Shown: piece after piece, positions 62,011 through 64,000 of the stretch
How the letters are laid out: each line of letters starts with the position of its first letter
How positions within the stretch are numbered: the first letter of the stretch is position 1
Assembly: GCA_037976565.1 (NCBI GenBank)
Contig: CP137668.1
Coordinates: 32,722,264 to 32,786,263, forward strand
Origin: Mesocentrotus franciscanus
Lineage: Eukaryota; Echinodermata; Echinoidea; Camarodonta; Strongylocentrotidae
Length of the DNA: 64,000 bases
Direction of reading: 5' to 3'
Notes under the pieces: generated by a model
What the model was told of the DNA's origin: nothing
The model's input: only the letters and a program-made list of their open reading frames with translations
The model's database searches: none
Position numbers and translations under genes: made by a program

Positions 62011-62293
62011 ACCATTTACATGTAACCTAAGTTTTGTTTAATAGTAGAGACAATAATTTGCCGAGTATCCTGAAATACTAGCCAAATGCGGATATATTCT
62101 TTCGGAAAATATTAAGCATTCATTCAACAGGCAACTCTTTTTTAATGAAACATTGTAAATAAATGGGCAACATTGGCATGACGTTATCAGTAATGTTTTT
62201 CGACATAGATTACAGGGGTAAAACAATTCACTTGAAAAGGGCTTCATAGCCCCCCACGCCCCCACACACACACACCTCATTTACTTTACATAG

Positions 62294-62517
62294 GTCCGTG
62301 GTACAAATCTTTGCCGGAGATTGATGACATTTCATTCAATTCTTACAAGGACAAAACAATAGGTCAATGCTTTGTTCGGACTTCGCGACAACAAAATGTG
62401 CATATTGCATGTTTGAAAGGTACTATGTCCTATTTGCAGCCAACATCAAACTCTGTAGAAATTTGCAGGAATTATGAATATGTGACGTATGTCCTATCTG
62501 TGAAATTTAAATGTTAG
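62294..62517 (+). CDS. Tentative exon 3 of the same gene, running into a MITE
   Basis: Seen: an acceptor with a CA/CT-rich tract (CTCATTTACTTTACATAG) precedes 62294. Using the one base carried from exon 2 (G plus GT gives Gly), the frame reads GPWYKSLPEIDDISFNSYKD and stays open to TAG at 62515-62517, while the other two frames stop within about 70 bases. From 62418 the frame lies inside a TTAA-flanked MITE, so the last 30 or so codons would be repeat-derived. Either the true exon ends before the repeat at a donor I cannot see clearly, or the repeat supplies the C-terminus and stop. The first 40 residues are hydrophilic with no recognised domain. A low-confidence model resting on splice-site quality and phase. 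Confidence 0.3.
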
Positions 62518-62953
62518 CAGTGTCCTATTATTCAAATTATGCAAGGAAACCCGTTTACTTTCTAGACTTCACTGTCAGACACTATTGAGTGACTGACTGA
62601 CTTCTTTTTTTCTTTGGTAATAACATACATAAAATGAGCTGTAAAGGGTACATGAGCATTTGTCTACATCAATAACCCATTTCTTGTAATGGCCAAAATT
62701 AAACTGATCGAATCTTTGCGCAGCACAAAACATATGACCGTTCGGTATATACAAAGGTCTGAAAATCAGACTATTTACTAAAAGGATTGCGATTCCTAAA
62801 GTCGATTCGACAAATAACGGTCGTTATTTTCCCTCAAATAAACATTTTCAAGCCCTTTCATTTTGAGGGAAGTTCTAAATTAGTATTAATTTTCAAATGC
62901 TGGTGGAATTTAACCTTTTCATTTTGTTGGCCTGCAAATGGGACATAGTACCT
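62418..62953. mobile_element. MITE copy 3 next to proposed exon 3
   Basis: Starts AGGTACTATGTCCTATTTGC and ends CAAATGGGACATAGTACCT, with TTAA at 62954-62957 and TGAA (one change from TTAA) at 62414-62417. 536 bases, collinear with copy 1 and more diverged from it than copy 2. The reading frame of proposed exon 3 enters it at 62418 and stops at 62517. Confidence 0.85.
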
Positions 62954-62957
62954 TTAA

Positions 62958-64000
62958 ACTAACAATAGCCATTCAAGTAGTCATTTTCAAACGCAAGGTA
63001 ACTCAATCAGCCGATTTGTTTCCTGCTTTTACGTATCATTATACCAATAATGTATATTCATCAGTCATTACTTTTAAAATATTACCATCAGCCTAACGAA
63101 ATTACATTGAAAATTAATTTGCTAGAATCCTTTGACCTAAATATTAGTTCGACAAACCTTGAAACGAATCATGCATGCTTACGACTTTTGGAAATGATCA
63201 TTATGTAAATCAATAAACCTAGTTCCGTTTATCCGGCGGCTACGATGCCAATTGCCATGAATTGGCCAACGAAAAGGATACTGATTATTCGTAGCAAACA
63301 ATTGTATTCATTCCGGCAGTCGAGCATAATGCGGCAAATTTGCTTTTCTAAATGGGATGATTATCGCGGCAGAAGGTTGGTCTCTTCGCCCACTTTTTGC
63401 TCTGAATGTGATCAAAATGACAATTTTATCGGAATGGCGCCTTTTTATGGCTGTGTGTACTTGTTTATCTTCCGAAATATAATAATTTTGACACTGAATA
63501 TTATGCCCTTCAATAGTCACGTATATAGCTGCCGTCCTCTAGGATAGTAATCACGTTCATTTTGATTGAAGAAAAAAAATCATTTTACTATTACGGTAAT
63601 GACAGTTGATCATTTCGCTCCTTAAATTTCCATTTATTTCATTTGGATGATATTTTCCATTACCTTATTTATATTTATAGAGTTTCAAATAATTGTTTCT
63701 TTCTTTTCATGAAGGCCTAATCCCCTGTTGTTTTTGCTTGCTCTTTCTTTACTAGTTTACTACATGCCATAGTCGACACATATTTGAAACAATTGAATTG
63801 TATTTATTGGTTTTCAATTTGTTAAAACAAACATTTCCTTGATAGAATTGATAGAATTTTGCTAGCACAGTTCATAAAAAGAAAATGGTTAAAAAATTGG
63901 GTTACACGCTGAATCCATCAAATAAATCAGATTCACACTAAGGAGGGCTGCAGTACTGGTGTAAGCATGCAGCTTGATGTGTTGCAGCCCATTGTTTTAA
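62958..64000. other. Unannotated sequence to the window end
   Basis: A 100-codon plus ORF at 63245-63547 is unrecognised and has an overlapping minus ORF. No repeat was identified. Further exons of the gene could lie beyond the window. Confidence 0.4.

Larger units (their letters stand above)
60670..62293 (+). other. Proposed intron 2 with retroelement debris
   Basis: Starts GTACGT and ends ACATAG. It contains a reverse-oriented retroelement 3' end near 60890-61000, a TA run at about 61277-61295, a forward retroelement remnant near 61700-61850, and a long trinucleotide-rich stretch at 61850-62010. No other coding sequence is seen. Confidence 0.3.

Overview
The window looks like one stretch of an AT-rich animal genome, most likely a marine deuterostome invertebrate (echinoderm first, hemichordate second). 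The reasons are spliced coding sequence with GT/AG introns, many microsatellites and fold-back elements, tRNA-headed SINE-like copies, decayed non-LTR retrotransposons, vertebrate-type TTAGGG-like interstitial repeats, and a secreted peptide that resembles the orexin family. There is no sign of bacterial operons, rRNA or CRISPR. The species assignment is inference. A 500-base run of N (11301-11800) marks an assembly gap.

The one gene I can support is on the + strand. Its first coding exon (23983-24260) encodes a signal peptide followed directly by a cysteine-rich peptide that starts with Gln, begins its cysteine pattern with a CC pair, and ends in Gly-Leu-Gln-Ile-Val before a Gly-Lys-Lys amidation and cleavage site. 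This is the layout of prepro-orexin: signal peptide, pyroglutamate, paired cysteines, amidated hydrophobic C-terminus. The exon ends at a consensus donor in phase 2. A second exon (60584-60669) has a good acceptor, only one open frame, and that frame matches the donor phase. A tentative third exon (62294 onward) again has the only phase-compatible open frame, but the frame then runs into a TTAA-flanked repeat. If the model is right, most of the window, about 36 kb, is intron 1.

Region by region: 1-2460 holds simple repeats, a telomere-like patch and a hairpin; 2465-3730 holds two adjacent GC-rich terminal-inverted-repeat elements with TTA target duplications; 5640-6160 is a pyrimidine-rich tract with a triplicated unit; 10396-11092 is a SINE-like copy next to a TTAA-flanked MITE; 11928-12343 is another inverted-repeat element; 12505-15464 holds two non-LTR reverse transcriptase relics in opposite orientations; 17990-18600 holds diverged duplications; 18807-18987 is a long hairpin; 19273-19586 is an inverted-repeat element enclosing thirteen copies of a 20-base palindrome; 21354-21567 is a small MITE. 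Within the proposed intron 1 are retroelement tails, a fold-back at 34760-34918, a 284-bp tandem duplication (36164-36737), a second TTAA MITE (48806-49109), a 580-bp fold-back (50951-51530) with a related copy at 47.4 kb, a SINE in reverse orientation (53738-54022) and several CT tracts. The third TTAA MITE (62418-62953) lies against the proposed exon 3. The remaining sequence is unremarkable AT-rich DNA in which short ORFs look like chance.
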